Positions 1 through 8,465 of a stretch of DNA of 64,000 nucleotides are shown in pieces. The notes below the pieces were generated by a model, which did not search any database, had not been told where the DNA came from, and saw nothing but the letters and a program-made list of their open reading frames with translations. The translations under genes were made by a program, and so were the position numbers. Source of the DNA: an uncultured Pseudomonadota bacterium. Lineage in GTDB: Bacteria; Myxococcota_A; UBA9160; PR03. How positions within the stretch are numbered: position 1 is the stretch's first letter; each line of letters starts with the position of its first letter. Where the stretch lies: NCBI GenBank assembly GCA_900696485.1, contig CAADGG010000090.1:1-64000 (forward strand), in the 5' to 3' direction.

Positions 1-17
1 CCGACGATGTTCGGAGG

Positions 18-132
18 CGGGTGGGAGGAGCACACCCTGCGCCGATGTCCTCGGCGGACGAGCTTCGGCGCTGCGTACGGCTTTGGTACGGCCGCCTCCG
101 GATTACGGCTCCGGGTGTGCTCCTCCCACCCG
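18..132 (+). ncRNA. Candidate structured RNA with a 20-bp perfect closing helix
   Basis: Positions 18-37 and 113-132 are perfectly complementary over 20 bases, enclosing about 75 nt. Inside, 40-45 can pair with 51-56, 74-78 with 86-90 (7-nt loop), and 91-94 with 106-109, so a multibranched fold is possible. I do not recognise the SRP RNA core, tmRNA, RNase P or a T-box in it. It lies about 360 nt before rpsB, upstream of a possible rpsB promoter, so it may be an independent small RNA, part of a longer rpsB leader, or a 3' structure of an upstream transcript. No T-tract follows it, so an intrinsic terminator is unlikely. Confidence 0.35.
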
Positions 133-257
133 GCGATGCGCGTTCGCCAGTGGCCGATTTTCGGCAAGCCCGTGAGGCCGGCCGGCGCGCTCCCCCAAGG
201 GTCCGAGGCTGCGGTCCGAACGTGGGCCAGCCGGACAACTGCCCGATTCATCGAGGT

Positions 258-287
258 TTGACGCTCGGCTCGGTCCTCTGCTATCCG
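258..287 (+). promoter_or_regulatory. Possible rpsB-tsf promoter
   Basis: TTGACG at 258-263 is a 5/6 match to a sigma-70 -35 box. TATCCG at 282-287 is a weak -10 at 18-bp spacing. It would give a leader of about 200 nt for rpsB. The rest of 133-494 shows no coding signal. Confidence 0.35.
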
Positions 288-494
288 ATGGCCACTTCAC
301 ACGCTCCGGTCTGCCCGAGCGGTGCTCCTCGTCCTGCGTTCATCGTCGGATCCGATCCTCGAGATCAGGTCCCCCACGTTGCCGCCGGCAGAGGGGATTC
401 GGGCTCGACTCGTCCTGCGTGCGCTCGGGCGGAAGGCTCGCGCCTGCGAGGACGGGGGATCGGTGCGGAGGACGAACCGCAAAAGGAGATCCGC

Positions 495-1568
495 ATGGCG
501 GAGATGACCCCGCCGGGCGCGACGACGCCTGGCCCTTCCCCCAGTTCTGCCCCGGTGGGCGCGGCCCCGTCAGAGATGGCGGCGGCGATGGCCGAGGGGG
601 CGAGCAAGACGCCGCTGACGGTCCGTTCGCTGCTCGAGGCCGGCGCTCACTTCGGACACCAGACGCATCGCTGGAGCCCGCGGATGAAGCCGTTCATCTT
701 CGGCGAGCGGAACGGCGTCCACATCCTCGACCTCGACCAGACGCTGACGCGCTTTCGGGAGGCGCTCGACTTCGTGCGCGAGACGGCCGCCGAAGGGGGC
801 AAAGTGCTCTTCGTCGGCACCAAGCGCCAGGCGGCGCCGGCCATCGAAGGCGAGGCCGGCCGCAGCGGGCAGCTCTGGGTCAACAACCGTTGGCTCGGCG
901 GCACGTTGACGAACTTCCGGACCGTCCGGAAGTCGCTCGATCGCTTCAAGGAGCTGCTCGAGATCCTCGGCAGCGAAGAGAAGTCGGCCGAACTCAGCAA
1001 GAAGGAGCTGTCGCAGATCTCGCGCGAGGCCGACCGCCATCGCAAGGGCCTCGATGGCTTGCGCGAGATGTCGCGCCTCCCGGCGGCGATGTTCGTGATC
1101 GACGTGAACCGCGAGCACATCGCGGTGTCGGAGGCGCAACGGCTCGGCATCCCGATCCTGGCCGTGGTGGACAGCAACTGCAGTCCGGACGGGATCGATT
1201 TCGTGATTCCCGCCAACGACGATGCGACCCGCGCCATTCATCTCTACTGCTCGCATGTGGCGGACGCCTGTCTGGAAGGCGCGCAGCTCCACGAGGAGCG
1301 TGTGCGTTCGGAGGCGAGCCTGGACTCCGGCGCTCGTCGCGGCGCCGAGGGCGCCGGGCACGGCACCGGGCGTGTCGTCGTCGAGATCAAGCAGCCGCCG
1401 CGGCGCGGCCGCGGCGCCGGCCGTGGCGCTCCGCGCGGAGGCACGCGCAGTGCCGGCGTCGAACGGGACAGCGAGCCCACGGTCCCGGCCGCCGCCAGCC
1501 CGGCACCGGCCGCACCGGCGGCAGCGACGGTGCCGGCGCCGGAAGGGGACGGCGGCGCCGAGAGCTGA
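495..1568 (+). CDS. rpsB: 30S ribosomal protein S2, with N- and C-terminal extensions
   Basis: Structural protein of the small ribosomal subunit. The conserved core starts near residue 39 and is plain in the segment LLEAGAHFGHQTHRW (46-60), then FGERNGVHILDLDQT and WVNNRWLGGTLTNF. The ATG at 495 is chosen because AAAGGAG lies 6-8 bases before it; the frame is open upstream but without a comparable site. At 357 residues the protein is about 100 longer than a usual S2. The first 38 residues are Pro/Ala/Ser-rich, and the last 86 or so are Arg/Gly-rich, then Ala/Pro-rich, and look disordered. tsf follows after 52 bases, the normal order. Confidence 0.95.
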   Translation: MAEMTPPGATTPGPSPSSAPVGAAPSEMAAAMAEGASKTPLTVRSLLEAGAHFGHQTHRWSPRMKPFIFGERNGVHILDLDQTLTRFREALDFVRETAAEGGKVLFVGTKRQAAPAIEGEAGRSGQLWVNNRWLGGTLTNFRTVRKSLDRFKELLEILGSEEKSAELSKKELSQISREADRHRKGLDGLREMSRLPAAMFVIDVNREHIAVSEAQRLGIPILAVVDSNCSPDGIDFVIPANDDATRAIHLYCSHVADACLEGAQLHEERVRSEASLDSGARRGAEGAGHGTGRVVVEIKQPPRRGRGAGRGAPRGGTRSAGVERDSEPTVPAAASPAPAAPAAATVPAPEGDGGAES

Positions 1569-1620
1569 AAAGCATCGCGGCGACGTGCCGGCGCATCGGA
1601 ACGAACGAGGAGAACGGATC

Positions 1621-2493
1621 GTGGCGGAGATCTCGGCGGCAGCAGTAAAGACGCTTCGCGATCGGAGCGGGGCGGGCATGATGGACTGCAAGAGGGCGCT
1701 CACGGATGCTGATGGCGACCTCGAGAAAGCGACGCTGCTGCTGCGCGAGCGCGGTCTGGCGAAGGCGGCCAAGCGAGAGGGTCGGGCAGCGGCCGAGGGC
1801 GTCGTCGCGATGGCCGTGGTCGGGCAGTTCGGGGCGCTCATCGAGCTGGGCTGTGAGACGGATTTCGTCGCGCGGACCGACGACTTCCAGAAGCTCGCCC
1901 ACGAGATCGCGGCGCTGGCTGCGGCCGATCCGGACCTGACCAGCAGCGAAGCGCTCGGCGCGGCTCCGCTCGATGGGGAGACGGTCGCGGGCCGGGTGGC
2001 GGCGGTCGCCGGCACGCTCGGCGAGAACGTCGTGCTCAAGCGGGTCGCGCGCCTCGAGGAGCCGGACGGGATCGTCGGGGGGTACGTCCATGCCGGGGGT
2101 AAGCTCGGAGTGCTGGTGGCCTTGCGGACCCGCGCCGCGGGCGACGAGATCGCGGCGCTGGCCAAGGAGGTCGCGATGCACGTTGCGGCTGCGGATCCCT
2201 CGCCGGTCTCGATCGATCGCAGCGGCGTCCCGTCGGATCTGGTCGCACGCGAGCGCGAGCTCTTCGCCAAGCAGGCCGCCGAGAGTGGAAAACCCGCGAA
2301 CGTCATCGAGAAGATCGTCGACGGCCGCATCAACAAGTTCTTCGCGGAGGTCGCTCTGCTGGAACAGGCCTTCGTGAAGGATCCGGACCTCACGGTCCAA
2401 CAGCGACTCGCCCAGGTGGGCAAGCAGCTCGGGACCGAGATCGCCGTCACCGGGTTCGTGCGGTTCCGGCTGGGGGCCGACGACCATTCCTGA
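1621..2493 (+). CDS. tsf: Elongation factor Ts
   Basis: Guanine nucleotide exchange factor for EF-Tu in the cytoplasm. The N-terminal UBA-like part (residues 5-45) and the hallmark CETDFVART (78-86) are present, followed by two core subdomains and the coiled-coil region; 290 residues is a normal length. The start is a GTG preceded by GAGGAG at 1606-1611. It follows rpsB and precedes pyrH, the common bacterial order, and is probably co-transcribed with rpsB. Confidence 0.95.
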   Translation: MAEISAAAVKTLRDRSGAGMMDCKRALTDADGDLEKATLLLRERGLAKAAKREGRAAAEGVVAMAVVGQFGALIELGCETDFVARTDDFQKLAHEIAALAAADPDLTSSEALGAAPLDGETVAGRVAAVAGTLGENVVLKRVARLEEPDGIVGGYVHAGGKLGVLVALRTRAAGDEIAALAKEVAMHVAAADPSPVSIDRSGVPSDLVARERELFAKQAAESGKPANVIEKIVDGRINKFFAEVALLEQAFVKDPDLTVQQRLAQVGKQLGTEIAVTGFVRFRLGADDHS

Positions 2494-2497
2494 GGGG

Positions 2498-2544
2498 GAA
2501 CCGGAGGGCAAGACGGCTGAAGGAGAACCGGAGGGCAAGACGGC
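2498..2544 (+). repeat. 27-bp-period tandem duplication between tsf and pyrH
   Basis: A 20-base identical segment occurs at 2498-2517 and again at 2525-2544. Each copy is preceded by purine-rich sequence and contains a GGAGGG core. In the pyrH frame it would read as two copies of PEGKTA. Confidence 0.85.
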
Positions 2545-2557
2545 CCATCGGCGCGTC

Positions 2558-3250
2558 GTGATCAAGCTCTCCGGCGAGGGTCTGGCGGGCGAGAAGGGCT
2601 TCGGCATCGCGCCCGCGGTGATCCGCGGCATCGCCGAGGAGATCCGCGAGGTTCATGCGCTCGGCGTCGAGATCGCCATCGTGATCGGGGGCGGAAACAT
2701 CATCCGCGGCGTATCGGCGGCGTCCGAGGGAATGGATCGCTCGACGGCCGATTACATGGGCATGCTGGCCGGCGTCATCAACGGCGTCGCGCTGCAAGAT
2801 GCCCTCGAGCGGGCCTGCGGCGTTCCGACGCGGGTCTTGTCGGCCCTCGAGATCAAGGAGGTGGCGGAGCCCTACATCCGCCGTCGCGCGATGCGGCACC
2901 TCGAGAAAGGCCGCATCGTGATCTTCGCAGCCGGAACCGGGAACCCCTACTTTACGACGGATACTGCGGCGGCGCTGCGAGCGGCGGAGATCCGCGCGGA
3001 TCTGATCATGAAGGCGACCCGCGTCGATGGCGTCTATAGCGCCGATCCGAAGCAGGATCCGGAGGCCGAGCGTTACGTGCAGCTGACGTATCGGGAGGCG
3101 ATCGAGCGCAATCTGCAGTTCATGGACCAGACCGCGATCCAGCTGTGCCGTGAGAACGGGGTTCCGATCGTGGTCTTCGACATGACCGTTTCCGGAAACA
3201 TCCGCAAGGTCGTCTGCGGCGCACCGGTGGGGACCCGGGTGGAGGGCTAG
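2558..3250 (+). CDS. pyrH: Uridylate kinase (UMP kinase), start uncertain
   Basis: Phosphorylates UMP to UDP with ATP (amino acid kinase fold, hexameric, cytoplasmic). Seen: KLSGEG at the N-terminus, [24 protein letters not shown], and the C-terminal [11 protein letters not shown]. The only ATG/GTG/TTG between the tsf stop and the SGE motif in this frame is the GTG at 2558. It leaves only two residues before the KLSGE strand, whereas family members usually have about ten. The frame is open back into tsf through a 27-bp tandem duplication (20 identical bases at 2498-2517 and 2525-2544). The Shine-Dalgarno-like copies in that repeat are too far from 2558, so a non-standard start (for example ATT at 2486) is possible. 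Confidence 0.9.
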   Translation: MIKLSGEGLAGEKGFGIAPAVIRGIAEEIREVHALGVEIAIVIGGGNIIRGVSAASEGMDRSTADYMGMLAGVINGVALQDALERACGVPTRVLSALEIKEVAEPYIRRRAMRHLEKGRIVIFAAGTGNPYFTTDTAAALRAAEIRADLIMKATRVDGVYSADPKQDPEAERYVQLTYREAIERNLQFMDQTAIQLCRENGVPIVVFDMTVSGNIRKVVCGAPVGTRVEG

Positions 3251-3296
3251 CGGCGCACCCGGGGCAGATCGGGAGCGTGGAGGAGGAGGACACACG

Positions 3297-3860
3297 ATGG
3301 CCAGCGTCGACGGAGCGATCAGCCAGGCGAGCGAGCAGATGGAGAAATCGCTCCAACATTTGAAGGAAGACCTTCGCAAGGTGAGGACTGGCCGCGCCAA
3401 TCCGGCCCTGCTCGATTCGATCCGGGTCGATTACTACGGCACACCAACTCCGCTCGGGAAACTCGCCAACATGAGCGCACCGGATCCGCGCACGATCGTC
3501 ATCTCCCCGTTCGATCGCGGCGCTCTCGCGGCGATCGAGAAGGCGATCCAGGCGTCCGATCTCGGGCTGACACCCAACAACGATGGCAAACTGATCCGCT
3601 GTCCGGTGCCGCCGCTGACCGAGCAACGGCGCAAGGAACTGGTCAAGCATGTTCGCAAGACGGCCGAGCACCACAAACTCGGCGTTCGCGATGCCCGCCG
3701 CGAGGTGCTGGCGGCTCTGAAGCAGATGGAGGCCGACGGGGATCTGCCGGCAGATGACCGGGCTCGGGCCGAGAAGAAGGTCCAGGCGTTGACGGACGAT
3801 TTCGTCAAGCAGATCGACGGGCAGGCCGACCAGAAGGAGCAGGAAATCCTGCAGGTCTAA
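3297..3860 (+). CDS. frr: Ribosome recycling factor
   Basis: Splits post-termination ribosomes together with EF-G. 187 residues is the usual length for the three-helix-bundle plus beta-sandwich protein. Conserved blocks are seen: KVRTGRANPALLDSIRVDYYG, TPLGKLANMSAPDPRTI, then PPLTEQRRKELVK and VRDARREV. A strong AGGAGGAGGA lies at 3281-3290 just before the ATG. It is in the usual place after pyrH and before uppS. Confidence 0.95.
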   Translation: MASVDGAISQASEQMEKSLQHLKEDLRKVRTGRANPALLDSIRVDYYGTPTPLGKLANMSAPDPRTIVISPFDRGALAAIEKAIQASDLGLTPNNDGKLIRCPVPPLTEQRRKELVKHVRKTAEHHKLGVRDARREVLAALKQMEADGDLPADDRARAEKKVQALTDDFVKQIDGQADQKEQEILQV

Positions 3861-3871
3861 CAGGGCTCACG

Positions 3872-4774
3872 ATGCCGGAACGGCTCATCCGAGCCAACGC
3901 TCTGCCGCGTCACGTCGCCATCATCATGGACGGCAACGGGCGCTGGGCCGAGCGTCGCGGGCTCGATCGGAACGAGGGACATCGCGCCGGGATCGCGGCG
4001 GTGCGGGCCGCGGTGCGGGCCGCGCACGAACTCGGTATTCCGCAGCTGACGCTCTACGCCTTCTCCACGGAGAACTGGAGCCGTCCCAAGCTCGAAGTGG
4101 ACGCGCTGATGGGGCTGCTCGATCACTACCTCGAAGCCGAGATCGAAGAGATCGACCGCAACGGGATCCAGGTCCGGGCGATGGGCCGGCTCGAGCGGCT
4201 TCCTCGTCCGGTCCGCGCGAAGCTGGAACGAGCGATCTGCCGGACCCGTGACAACCGCGAGATGGTGATCCTCTTCGCGCTGTCCTACGGCGGCCGGACC
4301 GAAATCGTCGATGCCGCTCGGCGCATTGCGCGCGAGGTAGAACAGGGCAAGCTCGACCCGGAACAGGTCGACGAAAAAATCTTCTCGGAATACCTCTACA
4401 CGCCGGACCTGCCGGATCCCGACTTGCTGATCCGGACCGGCGGCGAGTCGAGGGTCTCGAATTTCCTGTTGTGGCAGATCGCCTATGCGGAGATCCATGT
4501 GACGGACGTGATGTGGCCGGATTTCCGCAAGAGCGATCTGGTGGAGGCGATCGTGTCGTACCAGAACCGTGAGCGGCGCTACGGACTGATCTCCGCCCAG
4601 GTTCGCGGCAACCGCGCCAGCCCTCTGGAACCTCAGGCTGGCAGCCCTCTGGAACCTCAGGCTGGCAGCCCTCTGGAACCTCAGGCCGTCAGCCCTCTGG
4701 AACCTCAGGCTGCCAGCCCTCTGGACCCGCGGGCCCCCGGCTCTGCGAGTCCCGAAGACGGGAACGACGCGTGA
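3872..4774 (+). CDS. uppS: Undecaprenyl diphosphate synthase with a repeat tail
   Basis: cis-Prenyltransferase making the C55 lipid carrier for cell-wall synthesis. The catalytic MDGNGRW (19-25, Asp20), the segment TLYAFSTENWSRP and the region TGGESRVSNFLLWQ with AEIHVTDVMWPDF are intact. At 300 residues it is longer than the usual ~250. The excess is a C-terminal tail from about residue 250 made of five 8-residue units of the type SPLEPQAG, encoded by 24-bp tandem repeats. The gene overlaps the dxr start at GTGA. cdsA, often found between these two genes, is missing here. Confidence 0.93.
   Translation: MPERLIRANALPRHVAIIMDGNGRWAERRGLDRNEGHRAGIAAVRAAVRAAHELGIPQLTLYAFSTENWSRPKLEVDALMGLLDHYLEAEIEEIDRNGIQVRAMGRLERLPRPVRAKLERAICRTRDNREMVILFALSYGGRTEIVDAARRIAREVEQGKLDPEQVDEKIFSEYLYTPDLPDPDLLIRTGGESRVSNFLLWQIAYAEIHVTDVMWPDFRKSDLVEAIVSYQNRERRYGLISAQVRGNRASPLEPQAGSPLEPQAGSPLEPQAVSPLEPQAASPLDPRAPGSASPEDGNDA
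4619..4738 (+). repeat. Five 24-bp tandem repeats inside uppS
   Basis: Units at 4619-4642, 4643-4666, 4667-4690, 4691-4714 and 4715-4738. The first four are nearly identical and the last is diverged. The unit length is a multiple of three, so copy-number change would keep the frame. Confidence 0.95.
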
Positions 4775-5967
4775 AGCGGCTGGCGATTCTCGGCGCCACC
4801 GGCAGCATCGGTGAGCAGACCCTGTCCGTGGTGGAGGCCTTCCCGGATCGCTTCCGCGTCACCGCGCTGGCGGCGGGGCGGCGCGTCGAGAAGCTGGCCG
4901 ACCAGGTCCGCCGCTTCCGGCCGGAGCTCGTGGCGGTGGCCGATGCGGGTGCAGCCGGTGCCCTCGGCGATCTGCTCGGCGCCGAGGCGCCGAAGATCGA
5001 GTGGGGCGAGGCGGGGCTCGAAGCCGTGGCGGTCCACGAGGCCGACCAGGTGGTCTCGGCGCTGGTCGGCGCCGTGGGACTGCGCCCGAGCCTGGCTGCG
5101 ATCCGCGCCGGCCGGGACGTGGCGCTCGCCAACAAGGAAGTGATGGTCATGGCTGGGGCTCTCGTGCTGCGCGAGCTGCGCGCGCACGGCGGGCGGCTGC
5201 TGCCGGTGGACAGCGAGCACAGCGCGATCTTTCAGGCGCTGGCCGGACAGCGGCGCGAGGATCTGCAGCGCATCGTCTTGACGGCTTCGGGAGGACCCTT
5301 CCGGACCTGGCCGGCCGAGCGGATCGCTGCGGCCAGCATCGAGCGGGCGCTCGCCCATCCCAACTGGAGCATGGGGCCGAAGATCACGATCGATTCCGCC
5401 ACGCTGATGAACAAGGGTCTCGAGGTCATCGAGGCGCGCTGGCTCTTCGACGTCCCCGCCGAGCAGATCGATGTCGTCGTCCATCCCCAATCCGTCATCC
5501 ACTCGCTGATCGAGATGAACGACGGCTCCTGGCTGGCGCAGCTCGGTGTCCCGGACATGCGGGGCCCGATCGCGCTCGCGCTCGCGTGGCCGGAGCGGCT
5601 CCCGCTGCTCGCGGCCGGAGGCTCGCTGGCCGATCTGCCGCGGCTCGATCTCGCCGCGGTCGCCCGCTTCGATTTCGAGGAGCCGGACGCCGCGCGGTTT
5701 CCGTGTCTGCCGCTCGCGTACGCTGCGCTCGCCGCGGACGAGGCGGCGCCGGCCGTGCTGAACGCCGCCAACGAGGAAGCCGTGTCGGCGTTCCTGGCCG
5801 GACGGATCCCGTTCCCGGCGATCGCAGCCACCAACGCCGCGGTTCTCGAGGCCCACATCGCCCGCGTCGCGCCGGCCGCCGTCGCGGATCTCGAGGACGT
5901 CCTCGCGGCCGACGAGTGGGCGCGGGCGCAGGCCCGCGAGAGACTCGCCGCCGGGAGATCCGCATGA
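4771..5967 (+). CDS. dxr: 1-deoxy-D-xylulose 5-phosphate reductoisomerase
   Basis: Second step of the MEP isoprenoid pathway: NADPH-dependent conversion of DXP to MEP. NADPH motif GATGSIG at 8-14; metal and substrate motifs ALANKEVMVMAG, PVDSEHSAIFQAL, SMGPKITIDSATLMNK and the HPQSVIHS region are present. 398 residues is a normal length. GTG start overlapping the uppS stop, and the stop overlaps the rseP ATG (ATGA), which indicates translational coupling through uppS-dxr-rseP. Confidence 0.96.
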   Translation: MKRLAILGATGSIGEQTLSVVEAFPDRFRVTALAAGRRVEKLADQVRRFRPELVAVADAGAAGALGDLLGAEAPKIEWGEAGLEAVAVHEADQVVSALVGAVGLRPSLAAIRAGRDVALANKEVMVMAGALVLRELRAHGGRLLPVDSEHSAIFQALAGQRREDLQRIVLTASGGPFRTWPAERIAAASIERALAHPNWSMGPKITIDSATLMNKGLEVIEARWLFDVPAEQIDVVVHPQSVIHSLIEMNDGSWLAQLGVPDMRGPIALALAWPERLPLLAAGGSLADLPRLDLAAVARFDFEEPDAARFPCLPLAYAALAADEAAPAVLNAANEEAVSAFLAGRIPFPAIAATNAAVLEAHIARVAPAAVADLEDVLAADEWARAQARERLAAGRSA

Positions 5968-7661
5968 CCGCGTTGAGCTTCGTCTTCGCCTTCGTCTTGA
6001 TGCTCGGGGTCCTGATCTTCGTGCACGAGCTGGGTCACTTCCTCGTCGCGAAGCTCTTCGACGTGAAGGTGCTTCGCTTCTCGCTCGGCTTCGGTCCGGC
6101 CATCGGTTTCGGGCGCTGGCGCCTCATCTTCCGCCGTGGAGAGACGGAGTACGTGGTGGCATGGCTCCCGATCGGCGGCTACGTGAAGATGGTCGGTGAG
6201 AACCCCGAGTCCGAAGACCTCGCGGAGGGCGAGGATCCGCCGCTCGCGCCGGGCGAGGAACATCGCGCGTTCAACAACAAGCCGGTCTGGCAGCGGCTGC
6301 TGATCCTGTTCGCGGGGCCGGGGATGAACCTGCTGCTCCCGGTGTTGATCTTCGCCACCGTGCTCGGGATCGGCATGCCGCGTCCCGATCCGGTGATCGG
6401 CACCGTCGAGCCGTCGTCGCCGGCCGAGCGTGCGGGCCTCGCGGTGGGCGATCGGATCGTTGCGATTGCCGGCCAGCCGATCCGCTGGTGGACCGACTTC
6501 GAAGAGACCGTCCGCACGCGGGCCGGCACGAGCGCGACGTTGCGGATCGATCGAGATGGCGAGCCGCTCGAGCTCGAAGTCCCGATCGAGGCACGCGCCG
6601 GCCTCGATGCCTATGGCAGCGAGACGCAAGTCGGTTTCGTTGGCGTCGGTCACTCGCGGCTCGCGGCGGTGATCGGGGTGCCCGACGCCGAGGCGCCGGT
6701 CGACCAGACGGATCTGCGTCCGGGGGATCTCGTCACTCACGTCGGTGGCGAGCCAGTCCACGACTGGAACGAGCTGGCGGCCCGCTACGCGGCAGCTTCC
6801 GGCGAGTCCGTCGACTTCCGTGTCGAACGCGCCGTCGGCGAGGACGCCTCGCCGCGCTCGCTCGAAGTCTCGGTCCCGGCGCGGGGCGATCTCCGCGCGC
6901 TCGGCGTGGTCGCGGCGACCGTGTTGATCGAGCAGGTCTCGCCGGATTCCCCGGCAGAGCGGGCCGGGCTCGAGCGTGGCGATCTGATCGTGACGGCGGA
7001 CGGGGAGCCGGTCGGGAGCTTCGCATCGTTCTCGGAACGGGTCCGCGCGAGCGGCGGCCAGGCCCTGACACTCGTCTATGCCCGAGACGGGAAACGCCGA
7101 GAGGTCCGGATCGAGCCCGAGCGCCGGGAGGTGGATACCGGCCTCGGCATTCCGGACGAGCGCTGGCTGATCGGAATCACCGCTCGCTCTGCGGCGGTTC
7201 CGGGTGTGATGGGCATCGACCGGGAACCGAATCCGTTCGTGTCGCTCCCTCGTGCGGTCGGCATGACGGCCGACCTGACGCGAACCTTCCTCGGCGGCCT
7301 CTCGCGGCTCGTCACCGGTGAGGTTTCGCGAAAGCAGCTGGCCGGCCCGATCGGCATCGCACAGATCGCCCACAGCGCCTTCGAACGGGGCTGGCAGGCG
7401 TACCTCTCGACGCTGGTCCTGATCAGCATCAATCTCGCCATCCTGAACCTGTTGCCGATTCCGCTCCTCGATGGTGGACAGGCACTGCTCGTCACCGTGG
7501 AAGGGATCAAGCGCTCCCCGCTCTCGCTTCGCACGCGCGAACTCGTGCAGCAGGTGGGGCTCACGTTCCTGGCACTGCTGATGGGCCTCGCGTTCTGGAA
7601 CGATCTGTCCCGGCATTGGCAGAGCTTCATCGAATGGGTTCGCCAGGGCGCCGGACTTTGA
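5964..7661 (+). CDS. rseP: Site-2 protease RseP, with extra PDZ region
   Basis: Inner-membrane zinc metalloprotease that cleaves anti-sigma factors and leftover signal peptides. HELGH at residues 21-25 lies in the first membrane helix. The second catalytic site, the LDGG segment near residue 503, lies in a C-terminal helix after NLLPIP. At 565 residues it exceeds the typical ~450. The periplasmic part contains at least two clear PDZ domains (each with a SPAERAGL-type loop, near 150-160 and 330-340) and a third, weaker PDZ-like segment between them (around 240-290). The ATG at 5964 overlaps the dxr stop. Confidence 0.94.
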   Translation: MTALSFVFAFVLMLGVLIFVHELGHFLVAKLFDVKVLRFSLGFGPAIGFGRWRLIFRRGETEYVVAWLPIGGYVKMVGENPESEDLAEGEDPPLAPGEEHRAFNNKPVWQRLLILFAGPGMNLLLPVLIFATVLGIGMPRPDPVIGTVEPSSPAERAGLAVGDRIVAIAGQPIRWWTDFEETVRTRAGTSATLRIDRDGEPLELEVPIEARAGLDAYGSETQVGFVGVGHSRLAAVIGVPDAEAPVDQTDLRPGDLVTHVGGEPVHDWNELAARYAAASGESVDFRVERAVGEDASPRSLEVSVPARGDLRALGVVAATVLIEQVSPDSPAERAGLERGDLIVTADGEPVGSFASFSERVRASGGQALTLVYARDGKRREVRIEPERREVDTGLGIPDERWLIGITARSAAVPGVMGIDREPNPFVSLPRAVGMTADLTRTFLGGLSRLVTGEVSRKQLAGPIGIAQIAHSAFERGWQAYLSTLVLISINLAILNLLPIPLLDGGQALLVTVEGIKRSPLSLRTRELVQQVGLTFLALLMGLAFWNDLSRHWQSFIEWVRQGAGL

Positions 7662-7665
7662 GTCG

Positions 7666-8400
7666 GTGAAGGCGGATCCGGGCTGGCTGTTGGCGATCGA
7701 GTCCGCCACGGCCGTCGCGAGTGCAGCGTTGCTCCGCAACGGCGAGCTGCGGGAACTTCGGACCGTGCCGCTCGCGCACCCGGCCTCCGAAGCGCTGCTG
7801 CCGACCGTGTTGGCGTTGCTGGCCGGCCACCGTGTCGCCGTCGTGGGCCTCGACGCGCTGGCCGTATCGATCGGGCCGGGCTCCTTCACGGGGCTGCGGG
7901 TGGGGGTCGCGACGGCCAAGGGGCTTGCTTTCGGAGCCGGCGCCCGTTCGCTTCCGGTCCCGACGCTCGCCGCGCTGGCTGCGAAGGGAGCGTCCGATGC
8001 GCCGGCTGGCGCCCGCGTGGTGGCGGTCCTCGATGCCCGCCGGGGCGAGGTCTACGCCGCCTGCTACGAAGGAGCGGACCGGCTGTCACCGCCCGTCTGG
8101 GGTCCGACGCTGGCGACGCCGGCCGAGTTGCTGCCGCGACTCGCGGTGGGGGAGGGGCCGCTCCACGTGATTGGCGATGGGGTGAGCGTTCTCGAGCCCG
8201 TGCTGCGGGAGTCGCTCGGCGAACGCGTCGTCTGGGTCCCCGCGCCCGGCGGCGCGCCCGACGCCGCGTGGGTCGGCCGTCTCGGATTCGAGATGCTGGC
8301 TTCGGGAGCGGCGATCGACGCCGCCGAGCTGACCCCGCGCTACCTCCGACGTGCCGAGGCGGAAGTCCGGCGCACGGGCGACCGCTTCGAATCCGTCTGA
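7666..8400 (+). CDS. tsaB: tRNA threonylcarbamoyladenosine biosynthesis protein TsaB
   Basis: Non-catalytic partner of TsaD in making t6A37 in ANN-decoding tRNAs. ASKHA-type fold. LLAIESATAVASAAL at the N-terminus and IGPGSFTGLRVGVATAKGLA in the middle are the family signature. 244 residues, GTG start four bases after the rseP stop, so it is the likely last gene of the uppS-dxr-rseP transcript. An open gap with a new promoter follows. Confidence 0.92.
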   Translation: MKADPGWLLAIESATAVASAALLRNGELRELRTVPLAHPASEALLPTVLALLAGHRVAVVGLDALAVSIGPGSFTGLRVGVATAKGLAFGAGARSLPVPTLAALAAKGASDAPAGARVVAVLDARRGEVYAACYEGADRLSPPVWGPTLATPAELLPRLAVGEGPLHVIGDGVSVLEPVLRESLGERVVWVPAPGGAPDAAWVGRLGFEMLASGAAIDAAELTPRYLRRAEAEVRRTGDRFESV

Positions 8401-8430
8401 AGCGCCTCCGCGGGCGCCGTCCCGAGTCTT

Positions 8431-8459
8431 TTGACACTCTCCATCCGCTCTCGTAACTT
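8431..8459 (+). promoter_or_regulatory. Sigma-70 type promoter of the ilvC cluster
   Basis: A perfect TTGACA (8431-8436), a 17-bp spacer and TAACTT (8454-8459). Transcription would begin near 8466, leaving a leader of about 305 nt before ilvC. It sits directly after tsaB and in front of the long ilvC-rpsI gene run. Confidence 0.65.
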
Positions 8460-8465
8460 CGCGTC

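Noticed and set aside
18-132. SRP RNA or 6S RNA
   Set aside because: The SRP RNA core GGAAGGAAGCA type motif is absent, and the internal hairpins do not fit the 6S rod with a central bubble.
7-261. 84-residue open frame at the left edge
   Set aside because: It crosses the 20-bp inverted repeat, has no ribosome site and its translation does not look like a protein.
570-2450. 626-residue open frame antisense to rpsB-tsf
   Set aside because: It is the reverse shadow of two clear genes in GC-rich DNA, with low-complexity Arg/Ala/Ser translation.
4619-4738. CRISPR array
   Set aside because: Units are directly adjoining with no spacers, and they are inside the uppS frame.
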